DNA of 55,278 nucleotides, from NCBI GenBank assembly GCA_040752915.1, contig JBFMHB010000011.1:1-55278 (forward strand). Reading direction: 5' to 3'. The position numbers were made by a program, and so were the translations under genes. The notes beneath the pieces are model-generated. The model ran no database searches. It was not told the origin of the DNA and worked only from the letters and a program-made list of their open reading frames with translations. Positions 1 through 8,401 of the stretch are shown in pieces (within the stretch, counting starts at the first letter, position 1; each line of letters opens with the position of its first letter). Origin of the DNA: Acidobacteriota bacterium. GTDB taxonomy: Bacteria > Acidobacteriota > UBA4820 > DSQY01.

Positions 1-61
1 CTTGCATGTGTTAAGCACGCCGCCAGCGTTCGTTCTGAGCCAGGATCAAACTCTCCAGTTG
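1..61 (-). rRNA. rrs: 16S ribosomal RNA, 5' end (partial)
   Basis: The reverse complement of the first bases is the conserved start of 16S rRNA: AGAGTTTGATCCTGGCTCAG is followed by the usual GAACGAACGCTGGCGGCGTG stretch. Only the first ~60 nt are inside the window; the rest lies to the left. The 5' end is placed about 7 nt before AGAGTTTG by analogy with E. coli, so it may be off by a few bases. Confidence 0.97.
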
Positions 62-140
62 ATTTTGGAGGTTTGAATAGGTTCGGATTCGGTCGTGGAC
101 TGTTTTATGGTCCGCACGATCTCGCGTCTTCTGCCACCTA

Positions 141-154
141 GTTTTCAAAGAGCC
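141..154 (-). promoter_or_regulatory. boxA-like antitermination element in the rRNA leader
   Basis: On the minus strand this reads GGCTCTTTGAAAAC, close to the boxA consensus of rRNA leaders (TGCTCTTTAACA type). It lies between the rRNA promoter and the 16S start, where Nus-factor antitermination elements are expected. Function is inferred from sequence and position. Confidence 0.6.
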
Positions 155-189
155 GCGCCAAGTCCCCGCGTTGGGGCCGGCAATTTTAT

Positions 190-218
190 AATTTAGCAAC
201 TTTTGCCCGGCTTGTCAA
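190..218 (-). promoter_or_regulatory. rRNA operon promoter (sigma70 type)
   Basis: On the minus strand a perfect -35 hexamer TTGACA (218-213) is followed after 17 nt by TAAATT (195-190) in an AT-rich patch that stands out from the GC-rich surroundings. It lies about 130 nt upstream of the 16S 5' end. Spacing and motif quality suit a strong housekeeping promoter. Confidence 0.75.
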
Positions 219-422
219 CCCCTCGAACCTTCCGGCGGGGATTGTCGCCATCGGCCGCCCGTTGCCCACTTCCGGCCGACGAATAGAGATTGTATTCCAA
301 ACTCGCTCCCGTGTCAAGAGCCCTTGGCCCCTCGGATCGGTGGCTTGCCTCGAGCGCTCCGATCCGGCCGATCTCGGACTCACTTGACTTGGCCCGGATG
401 GGGAGATGTTGAATCCGGTTCC

Positions 423-458
423 TTGACGCGGACGGAAGCCGGTTCCTATATTGGAACC
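423..458 (+). promoter_or_regulatory. Promoter of the bifunctional nuclease operon, with a palindrome over the -10
   Basis: TTGACG at 423-428 and TATATT at 447-452 are separated by 18 nt and form a good sigma70-type promoter. The -10 hexamer is the exact centre of an inverted repeat, GGTTCC-TATATT-GGAACC (441-458), which looks like an operator for a dimeric regulator. A second copy of the half-site context (CCGGTTCC) lies just upstream of the -35. Repression by occlusion of the -10 is an inference. Confidence 0.6.
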
Positions 459-478
459 TGAAGGAGGGGGCGCCGGAC

Positions 479-949
479 ATGCTCCAGAAGGTCGTCATCC
501 ACGGTCTCGTCCTCGATCCCATCACCCAGTGGCCCATCCTCGTCCTCAAGGAAGAGGCGGCCAGCCGGCTGGTTCCCATCTGGATCGGGACCTCGGAGGC
601 CAACGCCATCGCCCTGGAACTGGAATCCATCAAGGTCCCCCGCCCCATGACCCACGACCTGCTCTGCGGCATCCTGGAAAAGGTGCACGCCCCGATCAAG
701 GAGGTGAGGATCACGGACGTGCGGGACAACACCTATTTCGCCGACCTCGTCCTCAGCCCTTCGGCGGGCGAACTTCACGTGGACGCCCGACCTTCGGACG
801 CCATCGCCCTCGCCCTGCGGGCGCACGTACCGATCTTCGTAGAGGAATCCATCTTCGAGAAGTGTTACGAGCTAGAGGACAACACGGAAGCCCTCCGCCA
901 GTGGCTCGAAAAACTTTCTCCGGAGGAGATGGGCCGCTTCGAGATGTGA
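479..949 (+). CDS. Bifunctional nuclease (BFN/DUF151) family protein
   Basis: The protein (156 aa) is a single BFN/DUF151 domain, known from a plant nuclease with RNase and DNase activity and from many bacterial proteins of unclear role. Family-typical blocks are visible: PIWIGTSEANAIALEL near residues 33-48, the RPSDAIALALR block near 104-114 and IFVEESI after it. The start is supported by a strong GAAGGAGGGGG ribosome site and a good promoter just upstream. It leads a short operon with the DUF4416 gene. The bacterial substrate is unknown. Confidence 0.9.
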   Translation: MLQKVVIHGLVLDPITQWPILVLKEEAASRLVPIWIGTSEANAIALELESIKVPRPMTHDLLCGILEKVHAPIKEVRITDVRDNTYFADLVLSPSAGELHVDARPSDAIALALRAHVPIFVEESIFEKCYELEDNTEALRQWLEKLSPEEMGRFEM

Positions 950-975
950 TCACTCCGCCAGAACGGAGGTTGGGG

Positions 976-1518
976 ATGGGATCGGTGGGTCCGGAGTCGC
1001 CGGCAGCTCTGGTTTGCGCCATCCTCTATAAAGAAGACTCCTTTCGGGACCAGGCCCTCGAGGGGCTCAAGGAGGATTTCGGGCCCGTCGCCCGGGTGCA
1101 GTCCCCATTTCCCTTCGATTTCACCTCCTACTACCATAAAGAGATGGGCGCGCCCCTCTTCAAGCAGATCGCCGTTTTCGAGGAGCTCGCGCCCCAGGGG
1201 TTCCTGGCGGAGATCAAGCACCTGACGAACCGGCGGGAGGAAAACCTCTCCCGCTTCGGCGCTCGGACGGTCAACCTGGATCCCGGACTGCTCCTGCCCT
1301 CCCGGCTCGTTCTGGCTTCCACCAAGGACCGAGCCCACCGGATCTACCTGTCCGGTGGGATTTATGGGGAGGTGACCCTCCTCTACCACGAGGACGCCTT
1401 CACCCCCCTTCCCTGGACCTATGCCGATTACCGCCTCCCGTCCACCCTGACCTTCCTTCGCGAGGTCCGGGAGTGGTACCTTGGCCGCACGAAACGTCTG
1501 AAGGAAGCGGAGGGGTGA
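976..1518 (+). CDS. DUF4416 family protein
   Basis: The 180-aa protein matches the DUF4416 pattern: an N-terminal A(I)LYKEDS segment, a conserved FPFDFTSYYHKEMG block, the RTVNLDPG(L) turn and a C-terminal TYADYR stretch followed by RxWYL. The role is unknown. The ATG at 976 was chosen because CGGAGGT lies 5 nt before it and because a longer upstream extension would overlap the previous gene. It is co-directional with the BFN gene and 26 nt behind it, so likely co-transcribed. Confidence 0.88.
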   Translation: MGSVGPESPAALVCAILYKEDSFRDQALEGLKEDFGPVARVQSPFPFDFTSYYHKEMGAPLFKQIAVFEELAPQGFLAEIKHLTNRREENLSRFGARTVNLDPGLLLPSRLVLASTKDRAHRIYLSGGIYGEVTLLYHEDAFTPLPWTYADYRLPSTLTFLREVREWYLGRTKRLKEAEG

Positions 1519-1519
1519 C

Positions 1520-1795
1520 ATGGCGTTCATGGGTGGATCCGCTCTCGCGATGGCCTCGTCCCTCATGGAGGGATACCTTCTGCCCTCGCCGACGAACCTC
1601 AAGCGCCTCACCGTGGAGGAACTTCGGGCGCTCCAGTTCGAGGTGGAGAGGCTCTTGAGGGACCAGAGGGGAATCGTCCCCGACCAGTCCGACACCCTGG
1701 CCCTCCAGAAGCGAAACCAGCGCATCCTGAAGCTCTCCCAGTCCCAAACCGTACTCGGCAACTTCCTTTCCTTGAAGACCAAAGGTCGGGTCTGA
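1520..1795 (+). CDS. Small uncharacterised protein
   Basis: This 91-aa ORF starts one base after the stop of the DUF4416 gene, which suggests translational coupling. It has a short hydrophobic N-terminus and a charged, probably helical centre rich in Leu, Glu and Arg (ERLLRDQ, ALQKRNQRILKLSQ). I do not recognise a family. The tight spacing and coding-like composition are the only support that it is real. Confidence 0.6.
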   Translation: MAFMGGSALAMASSLMEGYLLPSPTNLKRLTVEELRALQFEVERLLRDQRGIVPDQSDTLALQKRNQRILKLSQSQTVLGNFLSLKTKGRV

Positions 1796-2235
1796 CCGCC
1801 TTCACGGGCGACCGTGGGAAATGCCCCACGGGCCTCTCGTGTCCATAGATGGACGTCCAGGCCGCGGACGGAGGTCGAACCATGGATGGAGATGCGATCC
1901 AGAGATTTCTTGGTGTTCAGAGAGAAGAACCTTAGCGGAATGCTGTGGGAAAAATGCCCCTTCATAGATACCACCATGGTTTAAGGCTGGCAGACCACGG
2001 TGCACCGAGGTATATTCCCGTTCGACTGGGAATCAGGGGGTAATGCCATGGACGCAGATTTGAGGATCTTTCGCCGCCCGCGCTGACCGCCCGGCGCCCG
2101 GAGAGTCGTGAACTCTCGAGGGTACCGGAGCGGAGTTCCGCTCCGGGGACGATCGCCGTGGAGTCCCATGGCCGATGGTTCCCCAGATCGAACTTCCTCC
2201 AGACGAACTTGAAGCTGAATCGAGTAGGAGAGGGT
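1796..2235. other. Intergenic region with hairpins, upstream of the cytochrome operon
   Basis: No convincing gene is seen in these 440 bases. There are several hairpins: CCGTGGG/CCCACGG near 1816-1835, GAGAGT/ACTCTC near 2101-2116, and a perfect 10-bp palindrome CCGGAGCGGA/TCCGCTCCGG at 2125-2146. The string GTGGGAAA(AA)TGCCCC occurs twice, near 1817 and 1947. A structured leader for the cytochrome operon is possible, but it matches no riboswitch class I know. Confidence 0.5.
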
Positions 2236-3132
2236 ATGAAATCCAAGTGCCTGACGCTGGTACTCGCCGTGGCACTGGGGTGCGTGGGGGCGTGGGCGGC
2301 CGATCCGGGCGCGTGCGTGGCCTGCCACGAGGGAATCGCCATGGGCGCCCTCGGACAGTCGCACATGCGGCTGGAGCCCTTCGAAGTGATGGGCCATTCG
2401 GTCGGCTGCCTGGGCTGCCACGACGCGGGCAAGGCGGACGCCCACGTGGACTCCGGCGACGTCGAGGCCATCCGCGCCTTCGGCAAGGACGAGGCGGTGG
2501 ACAACGCCGCGTGCATGTCCTGCCATGCCGCCAAAGGGATGGGCGAATGGCCCGCCTCGCGCCATGCGGGTGAGGACCTGGCCTGCACCACGTGCCACCA
2601 GGTCCACAAGGCCTCCCGTCCCCAGGACGCCTGCGCTGGCTGCCATGCATCCGTGGCCGCCAGCTTCCGCCTCCCGTCGCGCCACCCCGTCGAATCCGGC
2701 AAGATGTCCTGTGCGAGCTGCCACGACGTCCACGCCTCCACCGAGGGCGCCTTGAAGGTGAAGACCCGCAAGAACGACCTGTGCCTGAGCTGCCACCCTG
2801 CCCAGGAAGGTCCCTTCATCTTCGAGCACTCCCCCGTGAACGAAGACTGCAACCTCTGCCACTCCCCTCATGGGGCCGTGGCCAACAACCTTCTCGTGGC
2901 CAACGAGCCCGCCCTGTGCCTCCAGTGCCACGAGTTCCATTTCCAGGCCAACCACGAGGGCCAGCCCTCGGGACCGCAGACCGTCGGCGGCCGGGTCTTC
3001 CGCAACCCGTACGGGGAGTACGGCATGAACCGGGCCATGACCACCAAGTGCACCACCTGCCATCCGCGCGTCCACGGCAGCGACCTGCCGTCCCAGGGCG
3101 TCCCCACCAGCGGATGGGGACTCACGCGGTAG
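2236..3132 (+). CDS. Decaheme c-type cytochrome, DmsE/MtrA family
   Basis: The 298-aa protein has a signal peptide (residues 1-21, ending AWA-A) and exactly ten CXXCH haem motifs, at residues 27, 58, 93, 117, 133, 159, 183, 205, 228 and 272. This is the layout of DmsE/MtrA periplasmic decahemes, which pass electrons through a porin to or from the cell surface. The ATG at 2236 was chosen because it begins the signal peptide and follows a GGAG-type site; a longer in-frame start at 2158 adds 26 unlikely residues. The MtrB/PioB-type porin follows 16 nt downstream, so the two very likely form one complex. Confidence 0.93.
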   Translation: MKSKCLTLVLAVALGCVGAWAADPGACVACHEGIAMGALGQSHMRLEPFEVMGHSVGCLGCHDAGKADAHVDSGDVEAIRAFGKDEAVDNAACMSCHAAKGMGEWPASRHAGEDLACTTCHQVHKASRPQDACAGCHASVAASFRLPSRHPVESGKMSCASCHDVHASTEGALKVKTRKNDLCLSCHPAQEGPFIFEHSPVNEDCNLCHSPHGAVANNLLVANEPALCLQCHEFHFQANHEGQPSGPQTVGGRVFRNPYGEYGMNRAMTTKCTTCHPRVHGSDLPSQGVPTSGWGLTR

Positions 3133-3148
3133 AGGGAGGGAAGACGCC

Positions 3149-5293
3149 ATGAGAACCTTGACCCTCTTCGCCCTCGCCTCCGTCCTGATCCTCCTTCCTT
3201 GGGCCGCGGCCCGGGCCGAGGAGGCTCCGCCCGCTGGATCCGGCTCTTATGTAGCCGTGGGCGCGTGGCACTCCGAGGACAGCGGGAACCAGGAACAGGT
3301 GAGCGAGTATTCCCCCATCGGATCGGGCCCCGAGTTCGACCTCAGGCTGGTCAACGCGGCTCCCGGCTCTCACTTCCTGCTCTCCGCCCACACGGTAGGT
3401 GGAAACACGCAGGACATGACCCTGACCTTTGACGTTCAGCGAATGCTCAGGAGCCGCACGGAGTACACCAAGTTTGTCCATCGGCTACCCCACGATCCGC
3501 TCTCTTACATGAACGCCGTGGCCTCCCCAAAGGTGCTCCAGGGCACGGACCTGAGCCCCAACGACGAATACAAGATCAACTACTCGCTTCTGGAAAGCCG
3601 CCTCGAATTCCAACACCCGGACATCCCCCGGCTCACGCTGGGTCTGCTGGTCCGCGACCAGCACCGGGACGGTACCCATCAGTCCCTGTCCCTCGGCCAC
3701 TGCTTCGGGTGCCACGTGACGGGTCAGACTCGCGGCGTGGACGAGCACACCTACGACCTCGGATTCAAGGCCGAGATGAACCTCACCAAGGCCGTGGTGG
3801 CCCTCAGCTATACCGAGCGGTCCCTGGCCCAGGGCGTGGACAGCGCCTTCCTGCTCTATCCCCGCGCCAGACATCCCGTGCTCCGCACGGACATCTTTTC
3901 CAATAGGGTCCAGTACGACGCCCGGAGTGGGATCCTGCCCTCGGACCTCCAGCCCGAGTTGGACAAGCGGACGACCAAACTCGACGTGACGGTCCCCAGC
4001 GCCTACGGCTTCGCCCTGGACGCCGGCGGCGTCTGGTCCACCACGGAGAACCGCCGAACCGACATCTCCTACGACTACGAAGGGTATCGGCTCTCCACGG
4101 CCCGGCGCTTCGGGGGACACAAGAAGTGGTCCTTCCGCTGGCGCAGCAACTACTACACCCTCGACAGCGACCCCTACTTCATCGACACGGCGGAGCCCGT
4201 GGCCGCCGCGGGTCCCCACGTCGGGCGGACTTACCGGGACGTGTACGGAGTCAATCCCGACTACTGGCGCTACTCCTCCATGGATCGAAGGGTCTACGAC
4301 TCCAACCTGAACCTCGGGTACCGCTTCGGCAAGAAGGCGGGAAGCCTCGATCTCGAGTGGCTTTACCGAATCGAGGACCGGGACACCTTTACGGTGCTCG
4401 GCGATTCGACGAAGACCACGACGAACCGGTACCGCCTCACCTACCGGGCAAAGCCCTGGAAGGGAGGACAGGTCCGCGGCACCTTCGAGCGCCTCGAGGC
4501 CAACCACACATACGGGAACCCCAACGGGACCTGCACGACCTACGAGGCCCCTGGCAACCCGAGCGCCTTCGCGGCGACCCAGTACTACCAGTGGCGAGCG
4601 GCCCGCGTGTCGGATCCCTCCATGTCCCCCGAGACTCAGGACCGCTACAGCCTGTTCCTCTCCCACAACTTCGGGACCAAGGCCTCCCTGACCGCCGCCA
4701 CCCGCTGGAGTTCGGCGGACAACCGCGAGGGCGACAACACCGACTGGTCCCGCGATCAGATGGCTGCGGATCTCACCTTCTGGCACGCGCCCCTCCCGAA
4801 GCTGGAGTGGTTTGCGAACGTGGCGATTCAGCGCGTCAAGTCGGACTTCCCGACCTGCATCGCGCTGATGGATGGGTGAGCGGCGGGGGCCACTGGGGGC
4901 CTGTATGGCTCCGCGCGGAACCTGCTGCACTACGAGACCCGCAACACCTCCTACTCGGCCGGCCTCACCTACAAGCCCATCGAGGAGCTGGCCCTCAATC
5001 TCGAGTACGTCTACTCCGATTCGGACGGGGGCCTGGACCTCTTCGAACTCCTTCAGCCCTCCGACTTCAACATCCCGGGGATCCACTTCCTGCCGATGAC
5101 CCGCGTCTACTCCTACTCCGACCTGGACATGTCCCAGGCCTGGCTTCGCTTCGGGGCCCGCTACACCTTCACCGACGCCTGGTGGCTCCAGGCCCGTTAT
5201 GAATACGGCGACTACTCGGACAACGATCCTTACCTTTACGACAAGGCCGGACGGTCGCACTTCTACAGCTTGATGGTGGGCCACTCCTTCTAG
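3149..5293 (+). pseudogene. MtrB/PioB-family decaheme-associated outer membrane beta-barrel, interrupted by an in-frame TGA
   Basis: The frame encodes a signal peptide (residues 1-23) and a long beta-barrel ending in the aromatic HSF that outer-membrane proteins need for assembly. It partners the decaheme cytochrome just upstream, as MtrB does with MtrA. The reading frame meets TGA at 4877-4879, after about 576 codons, yet the same frame continues with clear barrel strands for 138 more codons to the true stop at 5293. The part after TGA contains alternating aromatic/polar strands (RYEYGDYSDND, LEYVYSDSD), so the coding signal is unbroken. A CFGCH haem-type motif at residues 185-189 is unusual for a porin. 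Nonsense mutation, sequence error or stop readthrough cannot be told apart here. Confidence 0.85.
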
Positions 5294-5318
5294 GACGGCC
5301 CGCGAATTCCCCTCCTCG

Positions 5319-5347
5319 GCCCCGCCTTCGGGCGGGGCTTTCTTTTT
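5319..5347 (+). terminator. Rho-independent terminator after the cytochrome/porin operon
   Basis: An 8-bp GC stem, GCCCCGCC/GGCGGGGC, closes on a TTCG tetraloop and is followed by TTTCTTTTT. It lies 25 nt after the porin stop. Confidence 0.92.
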
Positions 5348-5472
5348 GGGCTCCGCTTGGGAGTTTCCGCGCCCGGTGGGGTGGGGCCGGCCTGCCGAGC
5401 GCTCGCCGCGCCTGGCCTCGGGCGGAAGGCGCCGGGGAGGGATTCCAGGGCGGGCCCTGGAGGGGAGATCCG

Positions 5473-6510
5473 TCAGGGAACGAGGAAGAGCCGATCGAGG
5501 AGGAGCCGGGGATTCACGTTGTGCGCGAGCTGTGCGGGGGCCTGGGCCAGACGCTCGGCCAGTTCGTCCAGGCCCGCCGCGCCCCGGGCGGCCACCGCGG
5601 CCCTCAAATGCGCGGCGACATCGCGATGACGGAGGGGCTCTCCACCCGACGCGATTCGCGCGGCGTCCCGCACGAGCCCGACGGCCATGGACACGACTTC
5701 ACGGGGGTTTTCCTTCGCCAGGGTTTCGAGGATGGGGTGAAGGGACGGGTACGAAGACAGGTTCAGCCCCTCGGAAAGGAGACGGAGGACGACCTCCCTC
5801 CGGGCCGCTCCCTCCCCTCCCTGCAAGGCCAGAAGCTGGCCGGGGGACCCTCCGGCGGCGGCCAGGGCCGGCTCCTCGATCCCCTCCAGGCCCGCCCTTT
5901 CGCAGAAGGCGCGCATTTCCCCGGGATCGAGGGAGGAGAAGACCACCTCGTGGCATCTCGATCGAACCGTGGGGAGCAAGCTGGACAGATTTGACGCGAT
6001 CAGGAAGAACTGGGCGTAAGAGGGGGGCTCCTCGAGCGACCGGAGCAGGGCGTTCTGGGCGTTGGCGTTGAGGGCCTCGGCGGGATCGATGAGAAAGACG
6101 AGCCGCCTCCCTTCGTACGGGGGCAGGGCCAGGGGCTGGAGCACCTGGGTCCTCACTTGCTCCACGACAATCTGCGTCCGCGCTTTGCCCGAGCCTTCCA
6201 CGAGCTCCAACCCGACCTCGCGCACGTCCGGGTGGATGCCCCGGGACACCTTCCGGCAGGGAAGGCACTCTCCGCAGGGTCCCTGGTTCCCCTTCTCGCA
6301 GAGGAGGCCCGCCGCGGTCATCATGGCCGCCGTCGCCTTCCCGACACCCCGCGGACCGGAGAAAAGCAGAACTTGTGGAAGGACGCCCTTCTGGAGAGCC
6401 TTCCGGAGGAAGCGGAGGGCGGCGGCCTGCCCCACGAGGCCCTCGAAGCGGACCTCCAGGTTTCGGCGGACGACCTGGGGCTCCTCTTGCCTCTCCCTTT
6501 TGCGCGCCAT
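5473..6510 (-). CDS. holB: DNA polymerase III delta' subunit (clamp loader)
   Basis: The 345-aa protein is an AAA+ clamp-loader subunit. It shows a P-loop (GPRGVGKA), the four-cysteine zinc module typical of delta'/gamma (CEKGNQGPCGECLPC), the LEEPP and SRC motifs (VRSRC), and the C-terminal helical collar. It helps load the beta clamp on DNA in the replication holoenzyme. ATG at 6510 is preferred over the upstream start at 6570 because the extra 20 residues look unrelated and a GGGGG tract precedes 6510. Gene mrp lies 87 nt upstream on the same strand. Confidence 0.9.
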   Translation of the reverse strand: MARKRERQEEPQVVRRNLEVRFEGLVGQAAALRFLRKALQKGVLPQVLLFSGPRGVGKATAAMMTAAGLLCEKGNQGPCGECLPCRKVSRGIHPDVREVGLELVEGSGKARTQIVVEQVRTQVLQPLALPPYEGRRLVFLIDPAEALNANAQNALLRSLEEPPSYAQFFLIASNLSSLLPTVRSRCHEVVFSSLDPGEMRAFCERAGLEGIEEPALAAAGGSPGQLLALQGGEGAARREVVLRLLSEGLNLSSYPSLHPILETLAKENPREVVSMAVGLVRDAARIASGGEPLRHRDVAAHLRAAVAARGAAGLDELAERLAQAPAQLAHNVNPRLLLDRLFLVP

Positions 6511-6597
6511 GGTTACCCCCTGGACCCGGGCGCCCTTCCGGGGGCGCACCGGGAACTTCCCCGACGGCACTCCCGGCTTTCCCCGTCCGGACGCCGG

Positions 6598-7659
6598 CTA
6601 GCCCTGGCGGAGGGCCGCGATGCTGGATTGCTGGGCGACCCGCCCGGCGAGGTCCCGGAAGGCGCGCGCCACCGGGGAGTCCGGCGAGCCGATGACCACG
6701 GGAGTGCCGCCGTCTCCCGCCTCGCGCACGCTCGGGTCCAGGGGAACCTCCCCGAGGAAGGGCACGCCCATCTCCCGGGCGCAGCGTTCTCCTCCTCCGC
6801 GGGAGAAGATGTCCGACACACCCTGGCAGTGCGGGCACACGAACCACGACATGTTCTCCACGATCCCCAGCACGGGCACCTGGACCTTCTGGAACATGGC
6901 GAGGCCCTTTCGAGCGTCGATGAGGGCCACCTCGTTGGGCGTGGTGACGATGACCGCGCCGGTGAGCGGAACCTTCTGCGTCAGCGTCAGTTGCGCGTCC
7001 CCGGTGCCCGGCGGAAGGTCCACGACCATGTAGTCCAGCTCCGGCCAGGCCACGTCCTTGAGGAGTTGTTCGAGGGCCTTCATCACCATGGGGCCCCTCC
7101 AGATCACGGGCATGTCGGGGTCCAGGAGGAAGCCGAGGGACATGACGTGCATGCCGTGGGCGAAGATCGGGAGCATCTTCTCCTGGGCCTCGTCCACCTT
7201 GGGCTTCTCCGTGACTCCGAGCATGATTCCCATGGAGGGCCCGTAAATGTCCGCGTCCAGGAGCCCCACCTTGGCTCCCGTCAGGGCCAGCGCAGCGGCG
7301 AGGTTCGAAGCCACCGTGGACTTGCCCACCCCGCCCTTTCCCGAGGCCACGGCGAGGGTGTTCTTCACCTGGGGAAGGAGGTTCTCGATGAGCGGCCCCG
7401 TGGTCCCGGCGGCAACCTTGGCGTCCATGGTGACGGCCACCTCCGTCACCCCGGGGATGGCCCGGACCGCCTCCTCGGCCTGCTGTCGGAACCTCTCCCG
7501 CACCGGGCAGGCCGGCGTCGTGAGCACGATCCGGAAGGAGGCGCGCCCTCCTTCCACCTTGAGGTCGTGGACGAATCCGAGTTCAACGATGTCCTTGTTG
7601 AAATCCGGGTCCACGACGGCCCGGAGGGCATCGAGGATTTGCTGTTCCGTCACAGCCAT
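6598..7659 (-). CDS. apbC: Mrp/ApbC/NBP35-family iron-sulfur cluster carrier ATPase
   Basis: The protein (353 aa) has an N-terminal MIP18/DUF59 domain (residues 1-85) and a deviant Walker A, GKGGVGKST, near 107-115. DADIYGPS follows near 135-142, the Walker B region VVDLPPGTGD near 212-221, and the CPHC cysteine pair at 275-278 that holds the bridging Fe-S cluster. It delivers 4Fe-4S clusters to target proteins in the cytosol. Length and domain order are standard. Confidence 0.95.
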   Translation of the reverse strand: MAVTEQQILDALRAVVDPDFNKDIVELGFVHDLKVEGGRASFRIVLTTPACPVRERFRQQAEEAVRAIPGVTEVAVTMDAKVAAGTTGPLIENLLPQVKNTLAVASGKGGVGKSTVASNLAAALALTGAKVGLLDADIYGPSMGIMLGVTEKPKVDEAQEKMLPIFAHGMHVMSLGFLLDPDMPVIWRGPMVMKALEQLLKDVAWPELDYMVVDLPPGTGDAQLTLTQKVPLTGAVIVTTPNEVALIDARKGLAMFQKVQVPVLGIVENMSWFVCPHCQGVSDIFSRGGGERCAREMGVPFLGEVPLDPSVREAGDGGTPVVIGSPDSPVARAFRDLAGRVAQQSSIAALRQG

Positions 7660-7759
7660 GGTGTCTGCTCCACGTGAAGGGCGTCCCGGCGGGCCGGCAC
7701 CTCCGTGCCCGCCCTGGAACCGGTCGCCCGATGGGTTGCGTTGGGTTCCTCCACGGGCC

Positions 7760-8401
7760 TCAATCCAGCGACCGCGTCGTGCTCCCCACGATTTTCTGGG
7801 CCATGGCGCGGGCCCGGTCGTACTCGCCCCTCACCAGCAGGGACAGGAGTTCCGGGTTGGCCAGTTGGGCGGCCACCTTCCGACGGAATCCCTCCTCGCC
7901 CTCTCCGGCCAGGATCCACTGCCGGATTTCTCCGGCGAGCCGCAGGAACGAACCCGCGAAGGACTCGTGGGCCCTCAGGAAATCCTCGGCGAGGTCCTTC
8001 TCCCAGCCCTTCAGGCCGCCCGAAGACCACGCCGCGAAGGAAAGGACCTCGCCCGGCACCCACATGGGCAGGGCCAGGCTCGACCCCTTCGGGTCCGCCT
8101 CGTCCCAGAAGGGGATGCCCGCCCCCTTCAGGTCGGACAAGGCCTGTTCCCGCCAGTCCGGCGGGCAGGTCGCTCCCAGCAGGACCAGGGACGACTGGCG
8201 GAGCCCCGGACCGGCCGGAGGATAGTTCACGACCTGGGCCCCGGGAAGGCCGGCCAGCTGGGCCTGACCTGCCGGCTCGTGGACGACCACCGGCCACGAG
8301 GCTCGCACCAGCCCCTGGACGGCGGCCCTCAGGTGCGGCCCTCCCCCCAGGGCCCGTGCGGGCCGCCCCGACGGAGCCTCCAACAAGACGGGGATTTTCA
8401 T
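7760..8401 (-). CDS. Siroheme synthase N-terminal-like protein (divergent precorrin-2 dehydrogenase fold)
   Basis: The 213-aa protein has the layout of the CysG/MET8 N-terminal half. A glycine-rich dinucleotide loop (ALGGGPHLRAAV, near 17-28) is followed by a VVVHEP strand. The LVLLGATCPPDWREQALSDLK segment corresponds to the 'LVIAATDD...N' block, and WxPGEVLSFAAWSSGG to the 'IVRRGPLTVAISTGG' block. The last ~80 residues are helical. Several family-typical residues are changed, so catalysis is uncertain. The start overlaps the rpiB stop (ATGA), which fixes the ATG at 8401 and points to co-translation. Confidence 0.65.
   Translation of the reverse strand: MKIPVLLEAPSGRPARALGGGPHLRAAVQGLVRASWPVVVHEPAGQAQLAGLPGAQVVNYPPAGPGLRQSSLVLLGATCPPDWREQALSDLKGAGIPFWDEADPKGSSLALPMWVPGEVLSFAAWSSGGLKGWEKDLAEDFLRAHESFAGSFLRLAGEIRQWILAGEGEEGFRRKVAAQLANPELLSLLVRGEYDRARAMAQKIVGSTTRSLD

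Noticed and set aside
1796-2235. Riboswitch (c-di-GMP or cobalamin) in the cytochrome leader
   Set aside because: Hairpins are present but none of the conserved core motifs of known classes could be found.
4877-4930. Selenocysteine at the porin TGA
   Set aside because: Only a 4-bp GGCC/GGCC hairpin follows, no SECIS-like structure, and porins of this family are not selenoproteins.
3485-5284. A 599-codon minus-strand ORF opposite the porin
   Set aside because: GC-rich antisense shadow with Val/Gly/Arg bias; the plus strand has a signal peptide, barrel strands and a terminator.
6157-7677. A 506-codon plus-strand ORF across holB and mrp
   Set aside because: It is the antisense shadow of two clear minus-strand genes; its translation is low-complexity, His/Arg/Gly-rich and matches no family.
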